NCBI GenBank assembly: GCA_021733645.1
Contig: JAHREJ010000039.1
Span: forward strand, 1-44,451
Reading direction: 5' to 3'
Length of the DNA stretch: 44,451 nt
Source of the DNA: Bacillus subtilis subsp. subtilis
GTDB taxonomy: Bacteria > Pseudomonadota > Gammaproteobacteria > Xanthomonadales > Xanthomonadaceae
This document shows positions 44,389 to 44,451 of this stretch, in pieces. A model generated the notes under the pieces. It did no database searches. It had not been told where the DNA came from and saw only the letters and a program-made list of their open reading frames with translations. The first letter of the stretch is position 1. Each line of letters starts with the position of its first letter. Both the position numbers and the translations under genes were made by a program.

Positions 44389-44451
44389 GCGAGCGTGAGG
44401 GCCCCTTGGCGGCCGGCAGGCCCCTGTGCAAATGTCCCCCGGCCGCGTGGC
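44389..44451 (+). repeat. Structured intergenic repeat B, copy 3 (cut by window edge)
   Basis: Shares with copy 1 the flank GCGnGCGTGAGGGCCCC and the core AAATGTCCCCCGGCCGC. The left arm (about 44406-44427) differs in sequence from copy 1. The right arm lies outside the window, so arm pairing cannot be tested here. Confidence 0.7.

Overview
This window is a nearly uninterrupted flagellar and chemotaxis gene cluster from a high-GC gammaproteobacterium of the Xanthomonadaceae, most likely Stenotrophomonas or a close relative. The assignment rests on gene order (fliE-K, fliL-R, flhB-flhA-flhF-flhG-fliA-cheYZA-motCD-parC-parP), the many Xanthomonad-style MCPs with a WQEF tail, and short GTAG-hairpin repeats like the SMAG elements of Stenotrophomonas maltophilia. 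From 764 onward every gene lies on the minus strand. Only a partial gene and a small TonB-domain protein at the left edge are on the plus strand.

In transcription order (right to left): fliE-F-G-H-I-J-K (43.7-44.1 kb down to 37.4 kb) builds the MS ring, rotor, export ATPase complex and hook-length ruler. fliL-M-N-O-P-Q-R (37.2-33.1 kb) adds the C ring and export gate. An MHYT-GGDEF-EAL membrane c-di-GMP enzyme follows (32.6-30.4 kb). Then come flhB-flhA and flhF-flhG-fliA-cheY-cheZ-cheA (30.3-20.7 kb), motC-motD-parC-parP (20.6-16.8 kb), a STAS-cheY-cheA set (16.5-13.8 kb), an MCP, ycgR, cheW, a secreted OB-like protein with a second MCP, and MCP-cheR-cheD-cheB (down to 0.8 kb).

Promoter-like sites fit the usual flagellar hierarchy. 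Sigma-54 -24/-12 sites precede fliE and fliL, and a weaker one precedes flhB. Sigma-28 (FliA) sites precede MCP1, cheW, ycgR, motC, the STAS gene and, less perfectly, MCP3 and the secreted protein. fliA is itself inside the cluster. The motC site lies so close to the start codon that a leaderless or nearly leaderless mRNA is predicted. Most genes within operons overlap by 1-14 nt or are a few nt apart.

There is no phage, CRISPR array, tRNA, rRNA or insertion sequence. What is least explained is non-coding and repetitive. There are three families of structured intergenic elements: A (9.5-9.9 kb, two inverted copies with compensatory base changes), B (32.8-33.0 kb and the right window edge) and C (hairpin elements just after the cheA and fliK stop codons, amplified into a tandem array after cheA). 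At the protein level, FliM-N/CheZ-C-like acidic LL motifs recur in the linker of the cheZ-linked CheA (twice), and a similar LL motif recurs in ParP (three near-identical 35-residue repeats). They may act as CheY-binding or array-localisation motifs. These are the best leads for something undescribed; the gene set itself is conventional.
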